Assembly: GCA_022478985.1 (NCBI GenBank)
Contig: JAKSZP010008014.1
Location: forward strand, 1-64,000
Origin: Massospora cicadina
Taxonomy: Eukaryota > Entomophthoromycota > Entomophthoromycetes > Entomophthorales > Entomophthoraceae
DNA length: 64,000 bases
Reading direction: 5' to 3'
In this document: positions 1 through 11,900 of the stretch, piece by piece
Position numbering within the stretch: position 1 is the first letter of the stretch
Layout of the letters: each line of letters starts with the position of its first letter
Notes under the pieces: model-generated
Seen by the model: only the letters and a program-made list of their open reading frames with translations
Databases searched by the model: none
What the model was told of the DNA's origin: nothing
Made by a program: the position numbers and the translations under genes

Positions 1-656
1 GATAAAGTGCCGACTTGAGAAGTGCCAATTACGGGGTTTAAATGGGACGGGTGAGATTGGAACTGGTGTGAAGTTCCAAAATCCGAACCATTTGAATCCT
101 CATTGGGAAGAGTAGATTGTCCCAATTTGGTGCTTAGTGAACCAGAATGTGCGGCTAATCCAACCTTACATCTGAGGATTTGGGGGCCAGGTAGCTGGGT
201 ATCGCCCCTCATGGAGGGAGCCAGAAACACGGCGTCAGCAATAATAGATGGGGCTGAATTAGCTGACACAATGGGGGAGGTGAATGTCTGGATGGGCTGA
301 GTTGCATTCAACTGAGCAGACGCCATTAAAACAGCGTGGGTGATGGCCTCCTTGGTTGGAGGGGGCCCAGCGGGTTGGTGGGAGGCAGCACACACAGAGC
401 TGTTAGGCGTGCAGGTTGCAGAAGTGCGATCAGGTGAACTGGCGCTAGTTGGAGTAGCTCCAGGTTGGGGGGTGGTGCCTGCTTTCATGGCTGCTGCTTG
501 AGAGCGGGTGATTCTGGTTGACCCTGAGGTGGGTAACCGAGGGTTGCTTCGTTTGGGGTGGTGCTGGCTCGTTTGGCATAGCCTGCGGGTTCTTTTGCGG
601 GGTTTCCCGCCATATTTGCTAATAGTTTTCGTAAATCTCTTTAGTGGAGCTAAATT
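1..656 (-). CDS. Open reading frame of unknown function, running off the left edge
   Basis: Reading the minus strand from position 656 to 1 there is no stop, about 218 codons, in a window where nearly all other frames are broken. The first 50 or so residues are basic (a KPRKRTRR-like stretch) and the first in-frame Met is at 488-486 (MKAGTTPQPG). The rest is rich in Ala, Ser, Thr and Pro. A different Met start near 627 (MAGNPAKEPAG) lies in another frame that stops after about 40 codons, so the original protein may have begun there and suffered a frameshift. I do not recognise the family. A low-complexity N-terminal region of a retroelement Gag/ORF1 protein is the most likely reading, because the upstream leader (pyrimidine-rich, about 695-720) resembles those of the LINE copies. 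The C-terminus lies outside the window. Confidence 0.4.
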
Positions 657-960
657 TCAGGCTGAATTGATTTTCGAAAAGTGATGCTTAGCAGAAAGAG
701 ATTGAAAAAAAACAACCGTTTTTAGATCAAAAATGGCGGGGATGCAAGTTAGGAGGATTTACAAAAAAAATATTTCCAAAGCGAAATTGGGATTAAAGAT
801 GATGGATCTGGCTCATCTGTATAAAATTTGTCAAACATTTGGAAGGCATAAGGCTTAGTTGCTCCTAAGGTCCTTCTTCTGCCATGTCTTTGGCTTGCGC
901 TCAGCTAATACATTCACCCCTCCAACCAGCTGCTGATTTAGGAAGGCGTCATAATACTGA
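657..960. other. Leader or junction region, no gene seen
   Basis: Contains a run of pyrimidines on the minus strand (about 700-715) just upstream of the open frame, then AT-rich sequence without a convincing frame. It probably holds the 5' end of the left-edge element and its junction with the G5 gag remnant. I could not place the boundary. Confidence 0.3.
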
Positions 961-2063
961 GGGACTTCCACTAAATATATGTTAATAGGTTCAGGTGAAA
1001 CATTTGGGGTTGGAATGGAGGAGGTAGAGATCCCATCTCTACTCCGCTATAACTTTTCCCTGGTAGTACTATTACTGCTGCACATAATGGACCTGACAGT
1101 TAGGGAAACTTTGTACAATATGACCCAGGCAACAGCGTTCAAAACAATTAACCCCATAAGAATGATGTCCTTGATTACATTATAATAAGGGCCTTTCCAA
1201 TAATTTGATCATGTGTAAATGGCATGATTAGGCCCAGGTCAGTAGTCAAGCTGTTGAAGATAAGCAGGTCAAGGGAAAAAGTTGAATTGCTGGGGTAACT
1301 CGGCAGAATCTAAACCAGATGAGCGATTCTCCCTGAATAAGAGGGTCCAGCGATGGCGGCGGTATGTTTCCGCTCTTTCTTGGGTGAAGGAAAGGTTACA
1401 GATAGATGGCGAAAAAACTTAACAATTTTAAGCAGGGTTATGGCTTTGTCCAAAGTTGGTGTCATGACATTGTAAAGCTTATGGTATGGCTTGACTGCAA
1501 AAATCATGGCAATATACACATTGGATTCAGAAAAAGTCTGCCACGCTTAACATGTGCACTTCTTTCTTTATTTTTCAGCAAACATGGTGAGCTTTTATCA
1601 TGCTTAAACCCAATGGTCAAGATCTCAGCATTCCACTGCAACATCTTTGCAGTTCCTCCAAACAACTGCAGCACAGAATCATACTCTTATTGGTATGTAA
1701 CGGAACTTTTTGGAAGACAGTAGATGATCTGGTTAGTATTTCCAACATCCAGGGCGAATATTAATGATTTCAATTTTATGCTGATCTGAGGCTCCTTCCA
1801 TCACAAATTCAGATTGTGCTAAAGAACTTATGAATATTCCCATTGCAATCAACGGATGCAGCTTATCAATACAAACCTCCTGAAGAAGCTCATCCTGCCT
1901 TTTAAGCACAGCATTCAAAGCAAGTTTGAGATCCGCATATTTGACTGGTATAGCATGTCATGTAGATCCCCTATCAAGCAAGCCTTCTGTGACATGGCCG
2001 GTTACTGAAGAATTTTTATCTTATTTTGTGATTGATCATTGTGCCACCTGTAATGAGCACCAC
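961..2063 (-). pseudogene. G5: degenerate gypsy-type Gag remnant, G3 family
   Basis: Minus-strand frames here match the Gag region of G3 further right. AVKPYHKLYNVMT at about 1490-1450 corresponds to AVKTYQVLYNVMN at about 58.88 kb. An ADLKLALNAVL segment near 1930 corresponds to EELKFALDTLL near 59.45 kb. A QGKV..RWD segment near 1050 corresponds to the stretch just after the G3 zinc knuckle. Frames are short and broken by stops. The remnant follows its 5' LTR directly, as expected for gag. The pol region is missing and the element is truncated on the left. It is a second, older copy of the G3 family. Confidence 0.55.
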
Positions 2064-2632
2064 TGTTATAAATTTGGTGGTATAACGGAAATTGCCAGGG
2101 AGCTTTTGCACAGGGTAAGACCACTGATCAATAGGATTAACAATATGAAGATCATCATCCTTGAAAAACGTAATAAAACTAATAAATTATGGAGCAATTC
2201 CCCAATGATACTATTTTATTTTATATATTACTAGCGGATATCCCAGTTCTGCTTGATCGCTTCTATTAACAAAAATCCACCCCTTTACAATATTCTTATA
2301 TTTCTTATATCAGCGACTTTGGACAATACTGACCCTCATTCTTAGATTATTTCTTTTCACCATATGCTCATTAGTTCCAGCCAAATTTCCCATAAATTAA
2401 ATTCACTATCACTTTTAGTTTAAGGCAATCTACTCAATTTTTGTCATGAATCAATTTTTACTTTATTGCATGATTTGGAGGCGAACCACTAAATATATGT
2501 TCAAGTCTTTTGACCCTATCACCTTACGTTAACACAATCTCATCGATATTCATACTACTTTATTTAGCCAAAATTGCCCATTCTGCCATAGATATATAGG
2601 GTTCATTGTCCAGTCATATCTGAATCTCGACA
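2064..2632 (-). repeat. G5 5' LTR (G3-family LTR, diverged)
   Basis: Aligns by eye with the two LTRs of G3 (48,306-48,759 and 59,583-60,038). The right end has the shared block with TCCAGTCATATC and a terminal CTCGACA. The left end starts TGTTATAAATTTGG, followed by the GCACAGGGTAA block. Just left of it, GAGCACCA matches the primer-binding side of the G3 5' LTR, so this is a 5' LTR of a minus-strand element. It is longer and more diverged than the G3 LTRs. Confidence 0.6.
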
Positions 2633-3598
2633 GTATTATAACTGTTTAACAGAATTTGGATGTTCCATTATACAAATCTTAGATTTCTTTTTACTTTTAT
2701 CTTTAGGATCATCGCTGACCACTAGAGATGTGGTATTCCATGTCAGAGAATTACAAATACTTATGACTTATTTTGGTGTCACTTAGTAAAAATTGGTTAC
2801 CAATGAGGAGGTCTTAGCTTTCATTTTCTAATACAACTTTAAGGGGCTGTGACAGCCACGGGATCTTAAGCTGGAGGGGAATAGTGGAAAAGGCACAAAG
2901 ACGAGGTTTGCTGTGGGCCAAGCATTCCATAATCCATGCTAAGGTTCTTATCTGGAGCAATTTTTATTTATTTCACCAGTCAGAAGAAAATAATGCTATA
3001 TGGCAACCCAGTACCAAATTTAGCTTTATCAGTCAGGTCATACCAATTTTTTACACTTAACTTTAGATTTGGTTTCCAAATCTAAAGGTTGAATGCTTTT
3101 TTGAAGGTTTGTGGTTTATGTTGGGTTTGGCACTGGTCTGTGCCCCTCCTGAGCCATTCTTTAAGCTTTTAGATACCTAAAAAATAGTGCAAGAGGGGTT
3201 TCCTGGAAGGGCAACCTTGAAAGGGGGGCCTGCGCAATTCTGAACTCATTTTAGAATTCTTTCTCATTTTCTGCTTTCTTGTGTGAATCTGATGGCCTTG
3301 GGGCCACCCTTTCTTTGTCTTACCTGGTACCCTGCGCCAAACCTAATTCCTATGCCTAAACAAAAGTGTTGGGTTTTTGCGTTGACTTAATCTGCCTAAA
3401 CTTCTGGGTCTTTATTATGTCGTGTAAAGAGCCATATCTTATCAGGATTGAATTTGTCTGCATGTTTATTTCGTTAGTAAATAAAAAAGCTGAATTTGAG
3501 GCCAAAATCCTCATTTACCTGTGTTGTCTTCTTGTTTTTAATTTTCCAAAATCTGATGTTAAATTGGTGAGTATGATGAGTCAAAACACTTATCTTGA
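2633..3598. other. AT-rich degenerate sequence, no gene assigned
   Basis: No frame of convincing length and no homology I can recognise to other segments of the window. Probably the decayed 3' part of the G6 or G1 elements that lie to the right on the minus strand. That is inference from position only. Confidence 0.3.
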
Positions 3599-3642
3599 AC
3601 ATCGATGAATCCCCCCTCGGGTTGGGACCATCTAGTACTAAA
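3599..3642 (+). repeat. 44-nt retro-inserted 3' end of an unknown short element
   Basis: A 44-nt segment ending in GGGACCATCTAGTACT followed by A-residues is flanked by a perfect 16-bp direct repeat AAAACACTTATCTTGA (3,583-3,598 and 3,643-3,658). This is the signature of a severely 5'-truncated, target-primed insertion. The same 3' end, GGGACCATCTAGTAYT plus A-run, recurs at 37,317-37,340 in the opposite orientation with its own 17-bp duplication, so it is the true 3' end of a SINE or LINE family. Confidence 0.7.
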
Positions 3643-3658
3643 AAAACACTTATCTTGA

Positions 3659-4199
3659 GGGAACCTCAAATTAGAAAAATTTTTGGTGTCAATTTTGATC
3701 ACCCAATCCTAAGGCAATATTGTGGTCAAAAAACTTGGACATTTTTGATCATTACAATGGCCAGGATTTCTACTTTAAGGACAACTAGCTTAGCATGAGT
3801 AACCTCTAGGCCAAAGTGGGGGACTGAGTATATATAATTCCCTGTCATAAGTGGTTCTAGAGGTGGTAAGTAGGGGGAATTGGACTTTTCTTAAGGTGAT
3901 TGAGTCAGTGATATTTAACTTGACATGTAGGGTTAGGGCACAATAATTAGTTTGGGATAGATGCAGAGGTTGCATGATGCGCAGAGTCATCAACAGAGGG
4001 CGCCTTACACCCTAATATAACTCCAAATTCCGCCTCATCAGCCTTATCTTCCAGCAAGTGGCTTCTTGATTCCTAAACTAATAAAATAGGCACAAGAGTC
4101 ACAGTAAGATTTAGATCTCTAGGGATGTCCTAAAGCATAATAATGCCATGACTCCCCTTATTAGGTGCTTAGCGCATCTTTTTTTCAGGCAACTCCATG
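3659..4199. other. Unassigned spacer
   Basis: A TATATATAA motif near 3,828 and short AT-rich blocks are visible, but there is no paired repeat or coding signal I can defend. It could be the LTR or 3' region of the neighbouring minus-strand gypsy fragment G6. Confidence 0.25.
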
Positions 4200-5080
4200 G
4201 TAAATTCTTTAATATCAAGTATAGACTGCTAAAACCTTTTTGCATTTTGGAAATATAGTACAAAACTTCATGTTATGATAGAATGCAGAGATGACAGAGA
4301 TGGTGGCATTGTCCAAGATAATTTGACCACAGGATGTGAGGGCCTGAGCTTCATGATAGAACCATTCAGAGAACTCAATGTTAGTCTTGCCACACTTGGG
4401 GAGGATCCGCAAGAAAGTTAGTTTATAGTTAAACAAGGATAGGTTACTACCATATTCATTAATGAGGGCATTCTTTAGCTCTGGCCAGGTCGTGCACTTC
4501 TTGAAGTAAGGCATCATAGTTTTGAAAGCCTTACTATCAAGGCAGGTCTACATGTGCTGACACATTTGGCGATCATTATCACCCTTCATGGCATTCTCAT
4601 AACCCTACAGATAAGACTGAATGATTTCAGCTCCAGGCATGTACTTTTTCTTAGATTTGGCTTAAATACCCAACATGTTCATGGAGAACGTGGAGTATTA
4701 AGATGAGGGGCTGGCTATTTTCAGTTGACTCCTTGGTGCCAGAGTTGGTTTAAAGGATAGCCTCATTGACTTGGTAGTGTAATTCTTCCATGTTATCCTG
4801 GAGGTTAGTATACCAAGCATTGAAATATTCAAGTGGGGCTTTGGTACCTAATAGTCAACAAAGATCTCTAATCTCTGCAGCCTGGATCACCACTTTGGCG
4901 GACAGGGAAACAACTTGACTAGATAAGGAGATCAGGTTCATATCTTCATCAAGGGATACCCCCTCAATGTTCAACCACGTTTCATGAGCCACCTTTAGCA
5001 GCTGTTTATGTGGTTGCTAATTTAAGCGTCATAGTTTTCACTGTAGATGTTTTGTTTTGGTACACATGTTCTCCTCCATG
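4200..5080 (-). pseudogene. G6: gypsy-type retrotransposon Gag, broken
   Basis: Minus-strand Gag polyprotein, the structural protein that would form virus-like particles. A start Met lies at 5,080 (MEENMC). The frame runs through LSSQVVSLSAKVVIQ and EYFNAWYTNLQDNMEELHYQVNE and, after stops and a shift, reaches the best segment at 4,517-4,215. There the pattern TWPELKNALINEYG, followed by KLTFLRILP, GKTNIEFSEWFYHEA and ALTSCG, is the usual architecture of retrotransposon Gag capsid domains. No zinc knuckle was found downstream. A putative 5' LTR sits 42 bp upstream of the start. Broken by several stops, so inactive. Confidence 0.6.
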
Positions 5081-5121
5081 GCAGTAGGGCTAGGTTTGCT
5101 GGGCTGATCTACTTTAAGACA

Positions 5122-5627
5122 TGTCTTCACCAGGTAGCCTTGAAAGGGACACGGCAGAAAGTACCAGATTTGAATTTTTAATTGGTTTTAAAAAAGAGCC
5201 CATTGAAGGCTACACAATATAATTAATAGTTTCTTCAGCCAAATCTACTAGAAAACTTATGAGTTAAGGGAATCCATTGGTACCATAGATAAACCAAGGA
5301 AAATTTCAATTATTTATAAACAGATGAAACACTAGTATTATCCAGTAAAAGCGTCGGATAAAAATGATGATTTTTATAATCGGATTTAGGGTTACTTATA
5401 GGATTTAGTCTAGGTTAGGGTCCCAAGGATTAAAGTATTTTTTGGAGTAAATTTTGGCGAAATGCAAAGGGTTTTTTTGGGCACAGTTAATCCCAATTGG
5501 TTCAAAAATCTATGCGATCCCTAACTGGCAAGATCTTTATAATTTCCTTGGCGTTTTTGGAGAAGTTTTATCCTTTGAAGCTCATTATATGATTCATAAC
5601 TTGTGGTGATTTTTAAAGTCTCTGACA
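5122..5627 (-). repeat. Putative 5' LTR of G6
   Basis: On the minus strand the segment begins TGTCAGAGA and ends GAAGACA, giving TG...CA with matching TGTC/GACA ends. Gag starts shortly after it. A TATAAG motif lies near the middle. No second copy is present in the window, so the assignment rests on ends and position only. Confidence 0.4.
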
Positions 5628-6400
5628 CAATGATGTTTCATAAAACGGATTGCAAAATATCCATTTAGCATTTGTCCTTTAAATTATTGCAAATCCTGTC
5701 AATCTGAACAACAAGGCTACTTATAAAGGTGAGCTCTTACTTAAACTTGAATTTTAATGGATTTACATCAAGATCCGCCTTCTGCAGTACTGCCATTGCT
5801 GCCTCAAGCCCTTTGCATTCTATCCAGTAGTATGGGAATTCTCCAAGATATCATTGATGTAAACCATCGCGCAGCTGAACAAAAGATTACCTAAAACGTC
5901 TTTATTCATGTACTGGAAGGTGGGAGGCACGTTCTTAATACAAAGGGCATTATACAGAAACCTAAAGTTCCCCTTTTTTACAAATGTCCATAAGTCACTC
6001 CAGGTCTTCCACTATTTGACCTGTTTAAAGCGTTCACAAGGTTCAGCTTAGAGAACACCTTGAAGTTCGCAATCTCCTGGCTGATGGTTTGCTAAAAAAG
6101 GGGATAAGGATCATGTATTTTCTATGTTATCAATATGGCCATATTCCACACATGGGTGCAAGAAATCATCAGACTTTTTAAGCGAAAACAATAGGAAGCA
6201 ACGGGGTAGTATTACTTAGATACCCACCCCTTCTGGAGCATATCAACTAATACACCTCTAGGACCTTATTTTCTGCTTTATATAGGGGTACAAAGGGCAT
6301 TTGGTATTAACTTAAAATAAACGTCAAATGGAGAGCCAAATCAGTAAGGGTATAAAGTAAGGCAATTAACTTTTCCATTTCAAAAATGTCTTTATACTGC
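5628..6400 (-). pseudogene. G1: gypsy reverse transcriptase fragment
   Basis: The minus strand carries reverse-transcriptase motifs of a Ty3/gypsy Pol. A segment like FRFLYNALCIKNVPPTF lies at about 5,970-5,920. The catalytic block MVYINDIL is at 5,867-5,844, where the YIDD-like motif reads YIND (5,861-5,850). It is followed by LQKADLDVNPLKFKF, the usual post-catalytic segment. The second catalytic Asp is lost. Stops interrupt the frame. The fragment is cut on the left by the putative G6 LTR and on the right is preceded by a protease-like segment. Confidence 0.6.
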
Positions 6401-6639
6401 AACAACCATTAATAGAAATTAGGTGGTAAATAAGTGAAAGAGGGAAATAAAGAGATTGAAACTAACGCACTGTAAGGAAAAAATCAGTGATCAGGAACTC
6501 ACCACATGTTTGGGGGTTTCCAAGACAATAGGTTTGGCTCTAGGATGATACTTGTTGATGACGCCACCAACCTAATACAAGAATAGTTTGAAACAACAAA
6601 TATTGCACCGCGGTAATCTGGTCTCAGAAGCCATGCTTA

Positions 6640-6854
6640 TGCACAGAGGATGGGACAAGAATACTCATTGCATACAAGACATAGAGGATGAAGAAGCGCC
6701 CAGTACCAGATATCCTACCATAATTATAATTCTAGATCTTGAGTCACCTTCAAGCTCATAAAATTCCCACCTGCTCCCATATCCAGGAAAGTCTCAATAG
6801 ATACCATATGCGATCCTAACTGAGTTATAACATGAAATAAAAAGTATGCACGAT
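6640..6854 (-). pseudogene. G1: aspartic protease-like fragment
   Basis: On the minus strand ETFLDMGAGGNFMS occurs at about 6,800-6,755. It resembles the retropepsin active-site block D(S/T)GA with flanking hydrophobics, the Thr/Ser being replaced by Met. It lies directly upstream of the RT fragment, the normal gypsy order PR-RT. The Gag part that should precede it is missing, because element G2 begins at 6,855. Whether G2 inserted here is likely but I see no clean duplication. Confidence 0.45.
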
Positions 6855-7412
6855 TGTCAAGATTTCACCTGATGCGCTTGCAGGTGCTATTTCTGGGGAG
6901 TCTGAAATAGTGGCTGATCATAAGAGGCTTAGTTCATCATGGTCAGCTGAGAGGACATGGCTTCATAAGACGCAGCAATAGATGAGACATTAACATTAAA
7001 GTAGAATAAGAGCTTTAATATAAACTAATATACTCCGCCAAAAAGTACTTAATTAAAAAATAAGACAGTACTATTTATAGTACAGTTGATAGTAAAAGGA
7101 AATCATGATCGCAGGGACTTGTTATTTTAGTTCGATCATTCTTGATTTCCAAGAGGTTTGTCCATCTACTTGGCCCAACTGGAAGGTCAGCTATTCTTCC
7201 TGTTTCCTAATGATAGTGTTTAAGCAATAGTAAATTGGTTTAAACCTCAAGTAGGAGCTCATCCAAGTGTTCAGGATTAGAGGTCCATCTCCTTTAGTAC
7301 AGAATGACCAGTTGATGAATATTGTGATCTTTGGGCCAAGGATGATAAAGTCATGTAAATGTGGCCTTCAAATTAGGTAAAATATCTGAGATTAAAAAAT
7401 AACCAAGTAAAA
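6855..7412 (-). repeat. G2 3' LTR, part 1
   Basis: Homologous to 26,229-26,673 plus 31,909-32,060: shared GCAGGTGCTAT, CATAAGAGGCTTAGT, CATAAGACGCAGCAAT, AAGACAG(T/C)ACTATTT and TTAGAGGTCCA blocks occur in order. It begins TGTCAAG. Its right side is interrupted by LINE-A. The element-side duplication begins ATTAAAAAATAAC at 7,391 and recurs at 21,951. Confidence 0.7.
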
Positions 7413-7505
7413 AACATTTCTCTCTCATTGCAAACACTTTACAACAAATTCAATTCAAGTTTAGTTAAGTTTGATAATATTATCAAGGAGAGTAGTTTGC
7501 ACCCA

Positions 7506-8882
7506 ATGTCAGGGAGCAGTTGGGCGAGAAAAGTTAAGGGCACAGGTGTAGGCCCAACATCAACTAAGTTTCATAAAAAACCCTGCGAATCTGGCAGAAT
7601 AGATAGAATTAATAGTAAAAAACCGGCGGTTACCATTTCCCTGGAAATTTTGGCCTGGAAAGTGTGCTGAAACCAGTTCGTCAATAAACTTCACTCCCAA
7701 CCACTATCATTGGTGAGACACAGGGTGTGTGTCTTCCCGGATATTCAATAAACGGAGCTTTGGAAGAAGTTTTGTGGAGATATACACACATTTCCTGAAT
7801 CAGTGTACGTTGCACCTCACTCCATGCCTCGCAGTTGGCTGGATCTTGGTTTCAAAAACAAAAATGCGGTGGATGAAGCTGCAAAAGTGCGAGTAGTGGA
7901 CCTTTAGATGGTCAATGGGTAGTCAAAATGAAGCACACCCACTAACTAAATCAAACCAAGTTTTCTAACTTTTGACTTTCTAACTACTACAGTCAAGTGC
8001 ACCGTGGTGGAGCACCACCTGAAAGCTGGGCTCGCCAAAAACGGGGTAAATCCAATCCTTCAAGATGCAGCACTTACGCTAATGCCAGACCTGTGCATGG
8101 GCAAAGCAATTTCTGTTCTCACCCCGTTAATGGGGATAGCAGAAGATTTGACTCAAATCCCTCATACCACTTTTGTAGAAATCAAAAGGGAAAGACTCAC
8201 ACCCATTCAGGGTCACCATGGATAGTGCGCCTCCTATCTGCACTTTCTGTCGCGCTTTGGCCACAAGGCCCATACCTGCCCTGCCAAGGAGGGCATTACC
8301 CAAACTGAAATAATCCCAGAAGCAATGTGTGGTGCAGACGCCCACTATGAACTGGCAGTAATCACCAATGCAGCCTTCCCGTATGAAGCACCATGATGCT
8401 ACATTCAAGTAAGACCTGTGTCCCCACATGAGTGTAAGAAGGCTAAGCAGGCCCACAAGGCGGTGGCCAAGGAGGTGGCCAAGACTGCATCTGTGATCCC
8501 ACCCATTCAGCTCCAGGAGGACATCGAGACATTTGTGGCAAAATGGCTTTCAAATCCTTCCACCAATCAGATTTGGGCTGCCCAATCTGACTGGGCCACC
8601 CAAGCTGAAGACCTGATGGGTGAGTTGTTTTCATCCAACCAATTCTACCAAGCATCGATTGGAACTGAGTCACACAACAATATTCCTGCCAAAATTCCAC
8701 CTTCATGCAATGGTGCACCACAAGTGTACACAACGCCAAAAATTCGTCCTACAGTGGGGAAAAAGCATAAGGCAAAAGCCAACGCGAACCCCACAGCTAA
8801 AGCTTCCCATACTGAACCATACTCCATAGCACAGAATGCCCGGGCTGCCATACAGCAACATGCTGAAAAAAGTGAAGGATGA
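7506..8882 (+). pseudogene. LINE-A ORF1 (Gag-like nucleic-acid-binding protein), broken
   Basis: ORF1 proteins coat LINE RNA. The start is the Met of MSGSSWARK at 7,506, chosen because LINE-D ORF1 begins with the matching MSGSSWASK. Downstream, segments in several frames match the other copies. A zinc-knuckle region lies near 8,221-8,285, where PPICTFC is read in one frame and the continuing GHKAHTCP in the next, so the CCHC is split by a frameshift. The C-terminal part (8,418-8,882) is an open 154-codon segment with KKAKQAHKAVAKEVAK, an acidic stretch and a Lys/Ala-rich tail. ORF2 follows after about 50 bp. At least three frameshifts. Confidence 0.7.
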
Positions 8883-8934
8883 AGGACTCGGGTGCCCTCC
8901 CCCTCACCCCTAAGGTGCAATGGGGGGAGCCTTT

Positions 8935-11900
8935 ACTTTAGGGATGTTGAACATCTCTGGATTCAAGGCCTCGCCATGCCAGGCTAGTAAACTGAGTTTT
9001 TTTTTATAATTTACCCATGGACATCCTGGCCATTCAGGAAACTTACTTTCCGCGTGGTGCAGAGGAATCATGGGCAACCATGCTCCTCTCTTCCCTTTCT
9101 TTTTGGTCACCACACTGTGAGGGTGCTTGTTCAAGTGAACCATAGTTTTTAATTTATTTCATTAACATTGTACCTCGATGGCCACATCCTTGTAGTCACC
9201 TTTTAGTGGGATGACGAAGTGCATGCTGTTGTTAACATTTACACCTCAACCTGTGCACATGATTATCAGGAATTCTTCTCAGCAGTCAATTCCCTTCTGC
9301 TACCCCCCAACCCATTTGTTGTTGGTGAAAGGAACTTCTGGACAAATCCAACTACAGACCACTGGCCCTCATCGCCTACACCCCCACAGGGGCACATTGA
9401 ACTTCACATTCTAAAAGCCACCCTAGGGTTGTTCAATACTCTGCCACATCATGCACCACTACTCACTAAAATGTATCGCCCCCATGTGCACAATGGCCAG
9501 TTAAGATCCATGACCTGCATTGACCTTATTCTTGCGCTGTTGAAATTTCAATCCCAAATTTCCCACTTTAATAAGATAAAAATCCATTTATCCAACCACA
9601 GAATGGTATCAGTTTCCTTCCTTTTATCCAATCCAGTGGCCCAGGCACCAAAGTGGTGCAAAATCCGCCCAAAAGAGATTGCGTTGCCAAAGTTTTCATT
9701 GTGGGTGGAAACCATTACCTCGGCTCCAGAGCTTACTACACCATTATGTGCAGACCCAATCTCCACCTGGTCAACCTTAAAGTGAACACAATCTGCCAGG
9801 CTCGCCACCTCTCCTCACGTTGCTTGCAGGCTGCCTCAGCAGTCATTTTGCGCACGCTGAAAGAAGTGGACCACCTGGATTCTAACGTCCCTGCTGCAGG
9901 CTTCAGCCCAGCTTTGGGTTGCAAGTGGGTGGAAGTGTCCACTTGCCTCAATGCACTGGTAGGACAACACAAGCATCAGGTTTGTGTTCAGCATATTGCA
10001 AAGCCTATAACAGTGGGTGATTCATGTTCCACTTACTTTTTTTTCAAAATTCTTTGAACCGCACCAGAGTTTGGCCTGCACACAGGTGCAAAGACCAGAC
10101 CACTACGTTGCGGATATGCTGGCTGAAGTGGCGATCAAAATACACAACTATTACTCCAAATTATATCGATCCAATACAGTTCCGCCAGCCAAAGTGGACA
10201 ATTTTCTCAAAAGTGCACATATCTGCACCAAAACCCATTTTCTGGAGTTAAAGAATTTGATTACTTGGGATGAACTCTGGTCTGCCATTCGCGGTGCACC
10301 ATATAGAATATGCCCAGGCCAATATGGCATCCCTAATGAGTCCTATAAGAAGCATTTTAAAGAATTTTCCTCCTTGCTGCTTGCCTCTATGAACCAATGC
10401 CTTATAAAAACGCGTCTCCTTCCTGGAGGGCAAGAGGCCATCATGATAATGTTATACAAGAAAGGGGATTTGCTGGACTTGGCCAACTGGAAACCCATTT
10501 CACTCACTAACACAGACACAAAAAAATTTTACTAAAATTATGGCAAACCGCCTAAGGGTAGTTTCCTCTGCTCTCATTGCCCCTGAATAATTTGGTTTCA
10601 TTCCAAAAAGATCAAGTTGGGACAACATACACACCGTAGCCAACGTCTGTCAATCCAAGGCTTCGGGATCAATTGTTTATTAGACCAGCAGAAGGCCTAA
10701 GATACAGTCAACTAGGATTACCTCAGAGCCTGCCTCCACAAGTTCCACCTCCCCTTTCATTTCATTAATTGGGTGATGTCGCTCACGGAATCCACCACAT
10801 TGGCTGTGAGTGGCCCTGGCTTCCTCACGGATATAGTCCGCCCTCAAAGGGGCTACGCCAAGGGGACCCTCTTAAACCACTGTTGTATAGCTTCAGCCTT
10901 GACCCCCTTCTTCAAAATGTGAATGCTCGCCTTACTGGTGTCCATGTGCAAGGCCAAGCACCAGTTGAGATGTTGGCGTTTGCAGAGGAATGTGTGTTGG
11001 GGTGTCTATCAATCGTGATGCATGAGCGCTTGAAAATACTATCCAGGTTTACTCCAGGGTAAGTAATTCTGCACTTAAAGCCTCCAAAACGAAATTGTTC
11101 TCCTTGGTCAGTATCAAGCCCGCTTGGCCCCAGCGCCCTGTTTTCTACCTGCTTCATCAGCTTGCTCACGAGATCACTTTCCCTGACCACCCCACACCAC
11201 CCCACTTGTGCTCACCTTTGTACCAAGCTCACCGTTGCCCCTGTCCGCCATTTGGGGGTGTGGCTGGAGGTGGGAGAGTAGCCTCAATGGTGATGGAAAA
11301 CCATATCCTAGACAATGTTACAAAAACGCATAGCTTTCCTCAAAGCCCACCAGACCTCCCTTACAGGCAGGGTAGTGCTAGCCAGCTCTATGCTACTCTC
11401 TAAAGTTTGGTTTGGAGCCCACGCCATCGCTTTTTCCACTTGTTTCTTCAAGTCATTATACGCCCTTCTACAAGGGTAGTTTTGGTTAGGCCGCCCACTG
11501 CTGATACACCTAGATGTCATGTTTAGCCCTAGCCACAGTGGTGGTATGGGCCTGCTCAACTTTGAGGCCCATGCTGCCAAAATTCTGGGCACCTGGATCA
11601 CTGCCATCACCAACCCTATGATCTCATACCAGCACTGGTCCTGCGCGGCTCTCTCCAACTTCTCCTACGCCCTGGCCTCAGCAATCCTACCCACCCCCAC
11701 TCTCTGTTAAAATACCTTGCCTCACATCCTTCTTCTGAAGGCCCACATGGGACATCACCCCACTCCAAAAAGATCCTCCTCTTCATGCAGAGCGCTGAGT
11801 GGAGATTTTTCATCTGTGGGCATACCGCCCAGAGCAGGCGCCCTACTCTTCAGTTCGCCCAGGAAGTAGAAGGACTACCCATTATGAACGGAGTGATACC

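Noticed and set aside
3599..3615. Possible 5.8S rRNA fragment (CATCGATGAA)
   Set aside because: Only ten bases match and the following sequence does not; it is part of a short retro-inserted end.
6855..7412. 5' LTR of the G1 protease/RT fragment
   Set aside because: The segment pairs with 26.2-32.2 kb and continues at 21,951-22,153 next to a purine tract, which makes it the 3' LTR of G2.
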